DNA of 60,000 nt from Tubiluchus corallicola (lineage: Eukaryota; Priapulida; Priapulimorpha; Priapulimorphida; Tubiluchidae). This document shows, one piece after another, positions 1 through 13,324 of this stretch. How positions within the stretch are numbered: position 1 is the stretch's first letter; the number at the start of each line of letters is the position of its first letter. Where the stretch lies: assembly GCA_030141605.1 (NCBI GenBank), contig JAQGDQ010000211.1, forward strand, positions 148,885 to 208,884, written 5' to 3'. A program made the translations under genes and the position numbers. Under the pieces are notes generated by a model, which saw only the letters and a program-made list of their open reading frames with translations, did not search any database and was not told where the DNA came from.

Positions 1-298
1 TGTGTATAATGTGTGTAAATTTTTGTTACTAAGTGTTAAAATATGTTCGTTATCGTTTATTATGTATGTATGTAGTGTTGGATTATAATTTGTAACTATG
101 TCTATTGTATATGATCGCTGTCGTTCAATGTGTCTCATGTGTTGGATTCTAAATTATATATGTATATATATATATATATGTGAATAGGTTTAATACGTTG
201 TAAATGCTTTTAGAAATTTGAAACATATCCCTACAAATAGAGGGTATGTGTTCTGTACATAGTTTTTAAAAATAAAGAATTATAATAATAATAATAAT
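1..298 (+). mobile_element. LINE 3' end, fragment
   Basis: This stretch repeats 27965-28275 almost base for base, including the AATAAAG followed by an (ATA)n tail at 270-298. The matching copy continues upstream into decayed LINE coding sequence, so this is the 3' UTR and tail of the same family, cut by the window edge. A (TA)n expansion near 160-180 separates the copies. Confidence 0.8.
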
Positions 299-1796
299 CA
301 TATGAGCTAAACTGGGGTGAACAAGCCTTTTCACAGTTCTAAAGATTGATGATGATCGTGAAAAGGTCAAAGGTTAAGTGTAGCAGACAACACATTTGCA
401 TACACTTGACAACGCCTCACAGCCCATGCTATTGTAATAGTAACAGTTTTAACAGTTAGCTAGAACCTTACCTAATTTATTTTTTTCTTGTTCCCAAGCA
501 ATATCCTGTAGTAAATCACTCTCTGCACAGAATGCAGTCTAGGCATAATTAAGTAAAGTCCACGTAAAACAACTGAAACTACTGAACTGGTGCGGCAGAC
601 GGCTTTGCTTTACTCACATGTCAAGTGACGGTTATACTTAAGACGCGTTGTTGTGGTGCACTTAACTTTTGACTTACAGCAACTGCGAGTGTGCACAACA
701 AAACAGTAAAAAGGCTTGTTGTGAGATGTTACTAATTTGTGCGAGGCTCAGTGGTCTAGGACAGCGTGATTTGGAGAACGCTTCTTGACATAATACTTTC
801 ACCAATTAGATGTCAGTTTAATTTCAAAACGGAATTCCATGTTAGTAATCGTGTTTCCCGCGTCTATTAATGACGTCATTCATTTGAGTCTTCAAAGCAT
901 TGTGAGCAGTTTTTATTTTTTAACATGTTTGTGCATAATTTGTGATTTGCACCAGCTGAATAGTTTCTACCCAAAAATGGAAAGTTTTTTGTACTGTTAC
1001 TAGCTGAAAAATGCATTTTGCTTTTCTCATTAATTTGACTGCATTGTGTGTACAGCCTGGCACACTTGGCAAGCCAGAATCCTGCACTTAACATTGATGG
1101 ATGTGTAAGTACTGGAACCTAGCTCGTTATCAAGATAATTTTCTAAGATGAGGCACTGAACTGATAGATGCGTCTCAGTCTCACTTAGTTTTAAATGCAT
1201 CCTTCGGCGAGGTAAACTGTCAGAACCGGCACGGCGAGTCAAACCATCCCGAGACGAGTACGAACTCTGCTGTCGCCCATCCATTTACTCGTTGCTTAAC
1301 ATTGGTTACAAAGCACACACCGTGACCTCACAGCTATTCGTCTCATCAAAGACAACAAAGTAGTTATTTCTCATTAAAATTGCACATCGTTAAATATCAG
1401 CCGTGTCGTTGTTCACATGTTGATAATAGTTTGCATGACTCAGTTTAATTACGGCAGGATTGTGATTACGCCAGCGGCGACCTCTACTCTAGCTGTGCAA
1501 TGCAATCAGTTGAAAATTGTTGTTGTGCAACATTATGTAGGCAGCAGGCATGCATGCAACCTGTTGACCAAATCACGTTTATTAATGCCACAAATTGGAC
1601 GAGTGTCAGTGTCAAACGTTCGTATTTGCTAGACTGTTCCTATTATCTACATCGGGGTGCCTGTGGTCGCAGGATATTGTAGGGAAAATATTTCCTGATA
1701 TTGCTGCATTATTATGATTCCAGCTGTGAAAGAGTTAAGCACGTTGCTGGCAGGGGGATATTATCATTCCGTTATCATTAGTTATTAAGTAACACA
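299..1796. other. No feature recognised
   Basis: I see no exon with convincing codon use, no TIR pair and no tandem repeat. Short open frames here have no recognisable protein features. Confidence 0.4.
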
Positions 1797-2270
1797 GATT
1801 TGCATGGAAAGCTTTTTGGGTCATAATGTAACTTTATATCACTTACATACTGCCTTTTTGCATACAGGACTTCAATCGGCAGTCACGCTGTATAAAACAT
1901 GTAAATTTAAACTCCTGTGATGACCGTTAGACGCAGCCATTTTCACGACAAGTCGTTTGAAAGAAGTTTAGATAACATTTTGTAAAGTTTGAAAAAAAAT
2001 CCGAGCATTCGTAGTGCACAAGTCACTAACTAAATAAAATTTAAAATTACTGTATCTTGTCAATAAGATTAAAAAAACGTTTTTGGTTAGTGAGTGGTGC
2101 ACCCTGGAGGGAGCGACATTTTACCAATTGGTGAAAACATTTTGAATAATTAATAATTTTCTTTTCTAGTTACGTAAATCTTTCTAGCAGGTAAGCGAAA
2201 ATCTAAGTAATATAGATTTACACGGAAAGTTTTTTGAGATATAATGTAACATTGCCTTTTCTTCCCTTGA
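1797..2270 (-). repeat. Dispersed ~0.5-kb repeat, copy 1
   Basis: One of six copies of a family seen also at 23565-24010, 26970-27415, 32180-32640, 49205-49690 and 52885-53220. Orientation is given relative to the copy at 49205. Shared landmarks are ACCTGCTTGAAAGACTTATG, CACTGATTCACCA, AATGCTCTGATTATT and a stretch around TTACATTTACAAATTACAT. I see no coding region or clear TIR; it is probably a non-autonomous element. Confidence 0.75.
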
Positions 2271-2309
2271 TTTACGTTTGCGTAGTGACGTCATGTAATG
2301 GCGCCGTCC

Positions 2310-2440
2310 GCACAGTATTGCGGGAGATTTAAAATGAAAACAAACAAAAATCCTTTCAAGGCGAGTACGATATGTGCATAAAATTGCTGTAAAGTAGTAT
2401 CATTTTTTAAGGCAATTTTTCTGAAACCTACTTCAGGTTC
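2310..2440 (+). repeat. Short repeat shared with 23880-24010
   Basis: Both places carry CAGTATT-CGGGAG-TTTAAAATGAAAAC and the following ~100 bases including TAAAATTGCTGTAAAGTA. In both cases it directly follows a copy of the 0.5-kb dispersed repeat, so it may be part of a longer version of that family. Confidence 0.65.
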
Positions 2441-3800
2441 CCCTTTTCTTGTCCTTTAAACAATGATTCCATGGGTTAGGTAATGATTCCTTGGCTGAAA
2501 TAATGTTTTCATGGCTTAGAAATTGCTCCAAAGTTCAAAAGATGCAAACTCTTGCATTTCACTATTGTATATTATAATACTAGTTAGTTACATGTGCATT
2601 GAAGAGTCGTAGCCTTGGTTTGATGGATAGTTTCTTGCTGATTAGAATTGATTTGTCTTGCGTAAAACTGTATCAAATTGTTCAAATTGGAGTAATAAGT
2701 TTAAATGTACTCGTCATTTTTACGTCATTATGACGTCATAATGCAGAAGTCCTTTTTCTTTTTGTCATCGTCTTTAAGTAATTTAAGTCATTTACAATGA
2801 TTACATACACAATATCTAGTGAAAGGGCCTACAATGGATATAATACAAATAAGAAATACTGCACAGAAAAGCCTCAAACACTGTTCACTTATACACGAAG
2901 GTAAATGTGTTGTGGGCAATCAAGAAGCAGGGCTTGTTAGATTGTCCCACACAGTGATAGAAAAAAATGGAGATAATCTGAAAATTTAAAGTGAATCGTG
3001 ATTAAAAAAACATTAGTGCTTAAAAGGGAATGACGTAATGAATGAAGCTCATATATGGGATGATATAAAAGATAGGAAGACTATTATTTTTTAATAGTAT
3101 GTAAATTTAAAATAACTTGATTAAGCTAACAATTTATGTTCATGCAGTGCTGTTTCTTTTGGAACACCTCGTAGTTTGGGCTGCATTTCCACTATTTGTA
3201 TAATACATGCACAGGGCTTCGCAATAGTTACTGTGTTAGAAGTAATTATTGTGTACTGAGTAGCCATTAATAGAGCAAACTTATTAGACACTCGCGGCTA
3301 ATCGAAATCGATACATGTGGTTTATTTTATGCACAACTGTGTGCTCAGTTCTTCGTAGGTCTAGGTTTATTTTATGCACAATTGTGTGCTTAGTTCTTCA
3401 TCGGTCTGTGATCTGAGTGATTTTAAAAGCAACCCCGAGCAAGATCAGGTCTCTAGTCTACCTTGGCTTTGTTTGTGCAGTACAGAACCTCATTTCCTGT
3501 GTTGGTCAGTGGTCGTGTATAACGGAATTTACGGGAAAGCTTGGCAGGAAGTGATTTTTGTGGGATAGTTCAGCTGCTACATTAAGCCTTTTTATAAGGT
3601 ACCTTCATGGTAGATGCTCACTTTATTATGAATGGTTCTTAAACGCTGACAGTTTCGTTGTTTTCGCTTCGTTTTTATTTTGGGAATTCAACATGCAGAA
3701 TGCTGCTTATAACTTTAGTTTTTCTCGCGCCTCTTATACGTGGAATTCACTCTTAGAAAATTTTTTCTTTGAAAACTACAATCATTAGTTACATTTCGCT

Positions 3801-4215
3801 CAGACACAGACAGCTATACTACTTGCCGCTCATATAATTCCCATGTTTTACCGGAAATGATGCAGACACAAGCAGCTATACTACTTGCCGCTCATATAAT
3901 TCCCATGTTTTACCGGAAATGATGCAGACACAAGCAGCTATACTACTTGCCGTTCATATAATTCCCATGTTTTACCGGAAATGATACAGACACATGCAGC
4001 TATACTACTTGCCACTCATATAATTCCCTTGTTTTACCGGAAATGATACAGACACATGCAGCTATATTACTTGCCACTCATATAATTCCCTTGTGTTACC
4101 GGAAATGATACAGACACATGCAGCTATACTACTTGCCACTCATATAATTCCCTTGTTTCACCGGAATTGATGCAGACACAAGCAGCTATACTACTTGCAG
4201 CTGACGTAAGTCCCC
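3801..4215 (+). repeat. 62-bp tandem repeat, about 6.7 copies
   Basis: CAGACACAAGCAGCTATACT recurs at 62-bp steps (3801, 3863, 3925 and on), followed by ACTTGCCGCTCATATAATTC and CCATGTTTTACCGGAAATGA. Copies become more diverged to the right. Confidence 0.95.
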
Positions 4216-4559
4216 ACATAGAGAAAGAACCTCACAGCTGATGCGAATCCCTTGTATCGCAAGGATGAATTAACAAATCCCGGTAAAATCCCAGTTTGAC
4301 TCTTATACTAATGTCATAGTGACAGAATGAGGGTCAGAAGATAAGGCCGTGTCATTTATAATGCCAGCGAAGTTTTTGCATTATCTTTACCTGTTGATGA
4401 TGCAATCGCGTGCTTGTGTGTACCAGGTGAGGGCGGATTGGAGCATCCAGGTAACCAGGTAGAAAGGTGAAGAGTACGCATTAGCAACTGGAAAACAAAG
4501 ACATTCTGACCTCTCAAAGTTGTTATGGAGACAACGCTTCTAGATGCGTGGCTTTGCGT

Positions 4560-5160
4560 TTATTTAGGTCTGTCTGTTCGTCTGTCTGTCTGGAAGCCTG
4601 CACAGTAAAGTCAAAACCGATGAAGCTGTAATCACCAGACGTAGCACAGGGATACTGGGATAGATTTGCCCAACTTGAAAACCAAATTGCTTTTTGAGTT
4701 GGAAAAGTTAAAGGTCACAAGGTCAAAAGTCAAAGGTCAAAAATGTCTGCATAACACAGACATAACTGCGTGAAATGTCTGAATGAAGCTGCAATCTCTA
4801 AACTTGGCCTATTGAAGTCCTGGTAACCTATCGTTTTTTGGTTTCAAAAGGTCAAGAGTCAAAGGTCAAAAACTGTATGTCTGGACCACCGTCGAAATGG
4901 GTTAAACTTGGCTTAGGTACAGTTCGGAAAAAGGCATGAAAATCTATTGCTTTTTCGGTTAGTAAGGTCCAGTCAGAGGTCAAGGTCATGAGACGAGACA
5001 AGATCAAAATGATTTTTGTGTATAGCGACTTGATACGTGCACGTGGGTCTGCATGTGTAATAGTTACTAGTTCGTCTGTCAATCAATTAGTCCGTGCGTG
5101 AGGGATCAGAGAGGAGAGCCAATTAATCTGTCTGTTTGTCCTTCTGTTTGTCTGTAATAC
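4560..5160 (+). repeat. Interspersed repeat rich in AGGTCA half-sites
   Basis: The segment starts and ends with TCTGTCTG-like runs and contains AGGTCA at 4712, 4720, 4734, twice near 4850-4870, and as a direct pair near 4975-4990. Similar text (ctgtctgtctg followed by AAGGTCAAAGGTCA runs) occurs in repeats of many marine invertebrates. No coding sequence is visible. Confidence 0.5.
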
Positions 5161-5577
5161 AGGCCGTTAGGTTTACGAAGCAATTAACAGTCTTATTATA
5201 GATTTTATGACTCAAATGACGTCACATTAACGTCGTTTGATCCACACGTATCAGCTTCAGGCGGGAGTGTGCGTTTCTTTTTTGCTGTTGATTAATTACT
5301 TAACCTGTGCCGTTCTATAAATTTATACGATTACCTGTTTACCACTCAACTGTTCTTTGATGTTGCCGCGACTGTAAAGGTATCTGCTGCGATTACGTTT
5401 CTACGAGATTTCAGCACTGCTCAAAGAATTGTCTTTTCCGCACGGTTGTTGCCAGGTTAAAGACGTCATAAAATGCCTGCTTTGGCAAAAGAACTTCAAT
5501 CACAACGTTTTAAAAAGTATTTATTCGATTTGTTACTAATTCCTTACCTAACCTGCTAATTGGCATTTTTAAATACC

Positions 5578-5690
5578 TCTAATCTCATTTGTCTGTATTA
5601 TTATCATTAATTGTTTTTATAGCTGAATATTGTTTTAACTTTGAGCTGTTTTGTATGTATTTCTCTGTCTGCACGATGCACTGCTTATTT
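5578..5690 (+). mobile_element. LINE 3' UTR fragment, partial duplicate of 5938-6045
   Basis: Both stretches share TCTAATCTCATTTGTCTG and TTTTAACTTTGAGCTGTTTT, then TGTATGTATTTCTCTGTCTGC. This copy lacks the terminal tail. Confidence 0.65.
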
Positions 5691-5925
5691 TGTTTATTTA
5701 TTATTGATAGTTTAGTAGTCAACTGATAGTTTAGTAGTAGTCTAGTTCTAAGTTCGTTTACTATGTAAGTTGATTTCAGTTAACGCCTTATCAGTATTTA
5801 TAAGTCATTTATTTATGTATTTTTATTTCTGTTTCGTATATCTATCTATTTACTTTACACTACTACTACTGAACAGCACAAATATTATGTAATAATATTT
5901 TCCCGGGTACTTTGCAGAAAACTGC

Positions 5926-6225
5926 TCAAATAGTGCTTCTAATCTCATTTGTCTGCATAATTATCGTTAATTGTTTTTTGACTGTATATTGTTTTAACTT
6001 TGAGCTGTTTTGTATGTATTTCTCTGTCTGCGCCGTGCATGTGTTTGCGCCTCCTCGTGGTGAGTCTCGAAAGCTCACGTTCCTACTCTCCTCGAGGCTG
6101 ATTTGTACAATTTCCAAACCGTCTCTTTTTATTACTGTATTGTTATTATCGTTATGTAAATAGTTTAATGTTTTGTGTGGCAAATCAACCAAATAAAAAA
6201 CTATTGAATTGAATTGAATATTGAA
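5926..6225 (+). mobile_element. LINE 3' end with (ATTGA)n tail
   Basis: A 3'-UTR-like sequence ends in AAATAAAAAACT followed by ATTGAATTGAATTGAAT, the tail type of some non-LTR retrotransposons. The body contains GCGCCTCCTCGTGGTGAG. Similar ATTGAATTGAA tails occur near 40521 and 40590. Confidence 0.65.
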
Positions 6226-6437
6226 TAGTAGTTTAGTATGTTGGTTTTGATTCTGCTGGGTTAGGTTTTGTTTCGTTTTTCTATTGCTTATGGACGCCAT
6301 ACTTGTTTGAGTACTGTGATTTCATTCGCAATGAGTATTAGCATTGCAGCGAAAATAAATTATTATTATTATTGTTGTTGTTGTTATTATTATTATTACT
6401 ACTACTCCGAAGACGATGACGACTACTGCTGATTGTT

Positions 6438-6868
6438 GTTGGCATCCTTCTGTCTCAGAAGACAATGGAATGTGCGCCAAAAGAGTCAGTTATTGATCAC
6501 ATAGATGGAGCTGCAGCGTCGACTGTGGCTGAGCAGTCCGATCCTTGAACCACTGGAATAGCCTCTCCAGGGTGCACGCCTGGGCAAGGTGTATGGAGAT
6601 CCTGAGTTGCCCAGACAACAGGAACCCCCTCTCTTCCTCGCTGGTGTAGTCCAAAGGAAAGCGGAACGATACGTTTGGCACAAGGTTGGCTGCAGGAGCT
6701 GCCGGAGTCAGTGAGCATGCTGCACTGGTCCGCCGTCGGGGCTCCACTCCTGATTTGAAAGGTTTACTCCTCTACACATGGCCGTTGGGTCACTTGACCT
6801 CCTCCTCCCTCTAGCCGTTGGCTGCTTGTGCAACTCCTCCGCCTAGTGTCGAGATACAGTGTGGGCAT
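6438..6868 (-). mobile_element. SINE-like element body, copy lacking its 5S head
   Basis: The segment matches 32653-33066 along its whole length, from GGCATCCTTCTGTCTC to the ATACAGTGTGGGCAT junction. Where the other copy continues into 5S rRNA sequence, this copy instead runs into CTACTGCTGCTG and CCACTAC triplets (6869-6945). On the minus strand both copies keep the same open frame. Confidence 0.85.
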
Positions 6869-7277
6869 CACGACTACTACTGCTGCTGCTGCTGCTACTG
6901 CCACTACCACTGCCACTACCACTACCACTACTACTATTATTATAATTTATTCATGAATACTTCGAGTTATTTTGCTGTTTGGTGTCTTAAAGGGAAAGAT
7001 AAGTCACTTAGCATATAATCACCTAAACTTAGAAAAATATAGAAAAGGAATGTACAAAAACTGTCTATAAAGCATGAAGTTCATTTATACTCTCTCTGGG
7101 TAGAAATTTTCAGGCTCGGTGGTAGCTGCCATTCATGTGAAATTGTGACGTAATTGGTTGACTTCGTTACTTTTCGTAAGAGCATCGTGGCTCTCCGTAA
7201 GCGCGCGTTGCGTAAACTAATCCAAACGTTTGCGGTTTACTTAATGTTAGTACAAAATTAGATGCGCTACAAAATTG

Positions 7278-7455
7278 GAAGACTGCGCATTCAAAATTTG
7301 AGGGCCCAATCGTGAAACGAACACGACTTTAAAGAGATTTTATTAATTACAAGAGGCGCTTATTACAGTTTTATTTCTAAATTCTGAGATTTTTTTGTAA
7401 ATATTAAAATTTAGACAAACTTCCTAGAAGGCTTGACTTTTCCTTTAATAATGCG
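7278..7455 (+). repeat. Dispersed repeat shared with 29160-29330
   Basis: Both places carry ACGACTTTAAA, a TTACTAATTACA-like or TTATTAATTACA segment, then a decayed but alignable stretch ending in CTTCC-GAGAG/AGAAG-CTTG. No structure beyond the pairwise similarity is visible. Confidence 0.5.
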
Positions 7456-7489
7456 CCTCCCATTCATTATTCGTTAAAGCCTGTTACCT

Positions 7490-8075
<586 letters not shown>

Positions 8076-8705
8076 TTGCTTTACAATGCGTATCAGCAGC
8101 TCATTCAGAAATCTCTCCATGGACTTAGTGACTTATGAATCAGTAACATTAGCCATCTTTGCTTGAATAAGACAAGCCTAGTTTACGTGAAATTACCCTT
8201 CTTCGAAAAAACTGACGAAATTTACACTCTTATCGAAACATCTGCTAATGTATTAAGCCTATTACACGACGTACGAGAGTTACACAGCTCAGCTGCCAAC
8301 GACTCGTCAGAAAGTGGGATTTTTTCTGAAAGGAAATTTCTATGTTTAACCGTGACGTAAATATAATGACGAAAAATGGGTTGCTGATCATCAGATGTAG
8401 AAAAACAAATTAGGAATAATAGAAATAATGATTTTTCTGGCCTTTGTAGGGGGTAATATGATCATTTAATATTCTTAAAATGTGTTGGAATCAAGGAATT
8501 TCCAAAATTAGAGAAAATACTGCTTTAGAAACTATTCAAGGAAAATGAGTGTGAGATTATTTTACCCTTTGCAGGGTGGAATTAATTTATGTTAATATCT
8601 TCAAGCTGACACTTTTAGTTCTCTAATTTTATTGTGTGATGCGACGACGGCGCCTGTGACGTCCCTGGCGGCATCTTCCGCAATTAGCTTTTTCTAAGAT
8701 TTGAT

Positions 8706-8832
8706 GCATTATGCATAGAAACAAGTGAACGTCGTGCTATTATGCATCGAAACAAGTGAACGTCGTGCTATTATGCATGGTTAATAAGCGAACGTCTTGC
8801 CATTATGCACAGGAACAAGTGAACGCCTTTGC
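8706..8832 (+). repeat. ~36-bp tandem repeat, about 3.5 copies
   Basis: The unit reads ATTATGCATAGAAACAAGTG then AACGTCGTGCT, with the third and fourth copies diverged. Confidence 0.85.
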
Positions 8833-9004
8833 TGTTCTTTGGAATTGAGATGCTATTTACAGAGTTAACGATGCTTTCTAGGAGGTGTTATCAATTCATT
8901 TCAGACTCGAAGGCTCCTCTACCTTTTACGGTCAACAATCTTGCATATTATTTTCTTGTTAAATTCTCCCTGGGAAAGGGGTGACTACGATCCTTAGATC
9001 GTAG

Positions 9005-9058
9005 GGAGGGAGGGAGAGAGAGAGGAGGAGAGAGAGAGAGAGGAGAGAGGGAGGGAGG

Positions 9059-9152
<94 letters not shown>

Positions 9153-9221
9153 GACAGAGAGAGAGAGAGAGGAGAGAGAGAGAGGCAGAAAGAAAGAGAA
9201 AGAGAGAGAGAGCGATGGAGG

Positions 9222-9265
<44 letters not shown>

Positions 9266-9298
9266 GAGAGGAGGAGAGAGGGAGAGAGAGAGAGAGAG
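9005..9298 (+). repeat. (GA)n microsatellite array
   Basis: About 290 bases of AG repeats with scattered GGA and AAAG interruptions. It abuts a single-copy-looking anchor that is also found beside the array at 11962-12688. Confidence 0.95.
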
Positions 9299-9490
9299 AT
9301 GTTAGAAAAAGTAGAAAAAAGGCATTCAAACACATGATTGCATGTACAGTTGTGCTGACTTATAAGTTGGGCAGGCAGAATTCTAAAATAAAAGAAATCT
9401 GCCTTCAGACAGGTAAACGCAGCATTAATCCAGCAGAAAAACTAGACACTGCTACGCCAGTGGCTTGTCAGCACCACTTCCGTTAAAATC
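9299..9490 (+). repeat. Repeat anchor beside the (GA)n array
   Basis: The first ~65 bases (ATGTTAGAA, then ACACATGATTGCATGTACAG and TTGTGCTGACTTATAAGTT) recur at 12688-12755 in the same position after another (GA)n array. The following part, with CAGACAGGTAAAC, CCAGCA and GTGGCTTGTCAGCACC, recurs at 14825-14935. Confidence 0.8.
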
Positions 9491-10067
9491 TAGTCAAACG
9501 TGGTTCTCATACTTTCTGCGTACCGGCACCAAAATTATAGAATGATTTACCAATTCATGCACGTAAAATCAATAATGTCCAAATAGTTTCGTAAAACGTA
9601 TTTTTATAAAAAAAGCCTTTTTAATTAATTAGAAATTTAATATATACTTAATGATTTAATTATGGCTGATTTCTAGTGATTTTTTACATACATGTATTAT
9701 GATTTTAGTTTTATCTATAATTGCCTATTGTGTATGTATTGTTTATGTGTTAAGATTTTATGTATGTAAAATGCATTTGCACATTTTTAATGCTAATGTA
9801 TTTTAGATACTTAATCAATTATTTGTTTATTATGAACAAACAGAGGTTGCGTGGCGGTGACGCCAATGTATAGTGCTCCTTTGCAGGGTTTTTCTATCAG
9901 GTTTGAGCAAGCAAAGTTTATCACATTGTTGCAACCATGCAAGCATTCTCATGCGCCAGTGCACTAGACCTCTTGACCAAAACAGTAATTATTAATTACA
10001 TTGTATGCTTGCCGCTAGGGGCAGTAAGAATTGTTAGCAGCTCTTAGAAGCTGTGAGGAAGAGTCGC

Positions 10068-10916
10068 AATTTTTCAAGTGTGATGTGAATGATTTACGTC
10101 ACGTAACCGTATGAAGTTAACACTTTCCTCAATTTTTCAAGTGTGATGTGAGTGATTTACGTCACGCAACCGTATGAAGTTAACACTTTCCTCAATTTTT
10201 CAAGTGTGATCTGAGCGATTTACATCACGCAACCATATGAAGTTAACACTTTCCTCAATTTTTCAAGTGTGATGTGAGTGATTTACGTCACGGAGCCGTA
10301 TGAAGTTAACATTTTCTCAATTTTTCATCTGTGATGTGAGTAATTTACGTCACCCAACCGTATGAAGTTAATACTTTCCTTAATTTTTCAAATGTGATCT
10401 AAGCGATTTACATCACGCAACTGTATGAAGTTAACACCTTCCTCAATTTTTCAAGTGTGATGTGAGTGATTTACGTCACGCAGCCGTAAGAAGTTAACAC
10501 TTTCCTCAATTTTTCAAATGTGATCTAAGCGATTTACATCACGCAACTGTATGAAGTTAACACTTTCCTCAATTTTTCAAGTGTGATGTGAGTGATTTAC
10601 GTCACGCAGCCGTATGAAGTTAACACTTTCCTCAATTTTTCAAGTGTGATGTGAGTGATTTACGTCACGCAGCCGTATGAAGTTAACACTTTCCTCAATT
10701 TTTCAAGTGTGATGTGAGTGATTTACGTCACGTAACGGTATGAAGTTAACACTCCTCAATTTTTCAAGTGTGATGTGAGTGATTTACGTCACGTAACGGT
10801 ATGAAGTTAACACTTTCCTCAATTTTTCAAGTGTGATGCGAGTGATTTACGTCACGTAACGGTATGAAGTTAACACTTTCCTCAATTTTTCAAGTGTGAT
10901 GTGAGTGATTTACGTC
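10068..10916 (+). repeat. 63-bp satellite, about 13.5 copies, with a CRE-like site per unit
   Basis: The unit is AATTTTTCAAGTGTGATGTG then AGTGATTTACGTCACGCAAC and CGTATGAAGTTAACACTTTC-CTC. Most units carry TTACGTCAC, i.e. GTGACGTAA on the other strand; three carry TTACATCAC instead. Confidence 0.97.
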
Positions 10917-11961
10917 ATCCAGTCCCCTGGTGATTCTTTTATTAATCACACCAAACGTTTTGTATTGGACGCGCTCAAATCAAATTATGTTAATGGTTAT
11001 TGATTTTTTGTTGGTGGTGAAATGTCTAGTGACGCATGCAAGGTTGGCATTTGTCTTCCAGTTTTGCTTTAAAAATCGTTTGTCATGAGTTCAACTTTTG
11101 TTAGCAAAGTCACGCTGAAAAGTAATAGACTCGTCATTGTCCAACTTTTGTCAGTCAACTTTTTGTGACTTTTTCTGACGAAGTCGTTAGAATGTGGATG
11201 AAGAAGGTAAATTAATGGTCGCCACTCTTGGGTTAGAATTGCGCGTGTGTCAGGTGCACTAGGAAAAAAAACATTTGCCGGCGAATTTTGTTAGCAGTTA
11301 CACCGATTTTAATCGTCAGTGTGTCAGTGCCTGTAAGTTGACAGCAAAATTTTCAAAATGCAAAAAATATGTATAAACGTGACACTTTGTTGTTCGACAA
11401 AGCTGATTGATAATAATTGGAAGTGTGTCAGTGAGTTTTAGCTTGATTCGAACTCATTCCTACTTATAACGCAATTCAATCTTCTTGCTACAATAGCAGA
11501 AATCTTCAACGAGCTGCATTACATCATAATCTTCGATCTAAGAAGTGTGACAAATTCACATGTGAATTAAAAAGTAATGTTTATTTTCATCTGCTTTAAA
11601 AACGAAGCTTTAGCAGCTGCGCGTTTATACTGCCATCAAAAGTTTGATCAGCACTTAGTTTAGTCTATTAATACGTTTCTTATGGCAGTAATAATCGTCT
11701 CTTCCTCTTTGGAGAAATTTGCTGATTTTATTGGCTTGGGATGCGGACGCGACGATGTAGGTTCCTGATTCATTGCAAGTACATTTGTGAAAGGTGTTCT
11801 GGCGAAAATAGGAGTTTTTATGATAGGCCTGATGTTAATGGATAACGGCAGAAAAAAGGGTCAAAGTCATAGAAAAGAACAATTAATTTTGAGTGAAGAA
11901 GGTTTATTTTTTATAACTAGTATTAGTAGTAGCTCTGACTGTTGTTAATCAGTAGAGTGTG

Positions 11962-12688
<727 letters not shown>

Positions 12689-12755
12689 TGTTAGAAGTAG
12701 AAAAAAGACTAAAACACATGATTGCATGTACAGTTGTGCTGACTTATAAGTTTAG
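12689..12755 (+). repeat. Repeat anchor beside the second (GA)n array
   Basis: It matches 9299-9362, then diverges after ACTTATAAGTT. Confidence 0.8.
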
Positions 12756-13324
12756 CGGGCCCATACTTTCATACCTGCATAGTGTTATATACTTGCGTAG
12801 TGATATATAATGTAGAACATGTTTCACGAGGGGTAGAGCATTCTATTCCGCCTTTCTCTCTTTGTTTACCTGTACATGCTACAATTATCAGACGTATGAT
12901 ACGAGTTTCTAAATGCTATTGTTTGCATTTTAATCACACAAGCGTGTAGGCAAACACGTTTTCTTGATTTTTTTCCTGCGTGGGCTTCTTTGTGGAAGCC
13001 AAAGATTTGACATTGAAACGTTCATTACGTTAGAAGTAATTGCTGTGTGAATACAGCAATCCTACACACGCAAACTTTGCTCTATGATTATTATGATAAA
13101 AAACATTTCGTTCCACTTATTAGAGGCGGCTAAAGTGTGAAGAAATTTAATGAGTGTTCGAGTGTAAACGAATTAAACAATGCAAAACTAAACGTGTCAA
13201 AGAGAGAGAGAGAGAAATTAGGAGAGGCAGAGATCAGCACGTTCACGTACAAACAAGATTGACGTTAAGTTTAATTCATGCGTAAGTGCGTGCGCACGCG
13301 AATCAAAATACGATCAGGCGGTTG

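Noticed and set aside
5926-6300. 124-codon minus-strand frame
   Set aside because: It is antisense to a LINE 3' UTR with an ATTGA tail and is Asn/Gln/Thr-rich from AT-rich DNA.
10068-10916. CRISPR-like regular array
   Set aside because: The whole 63-bp unit repeats without unique spacers, and the DNA is animal nuclear; it is a satellite. The same holds for the 55- and 54-bp arrays.
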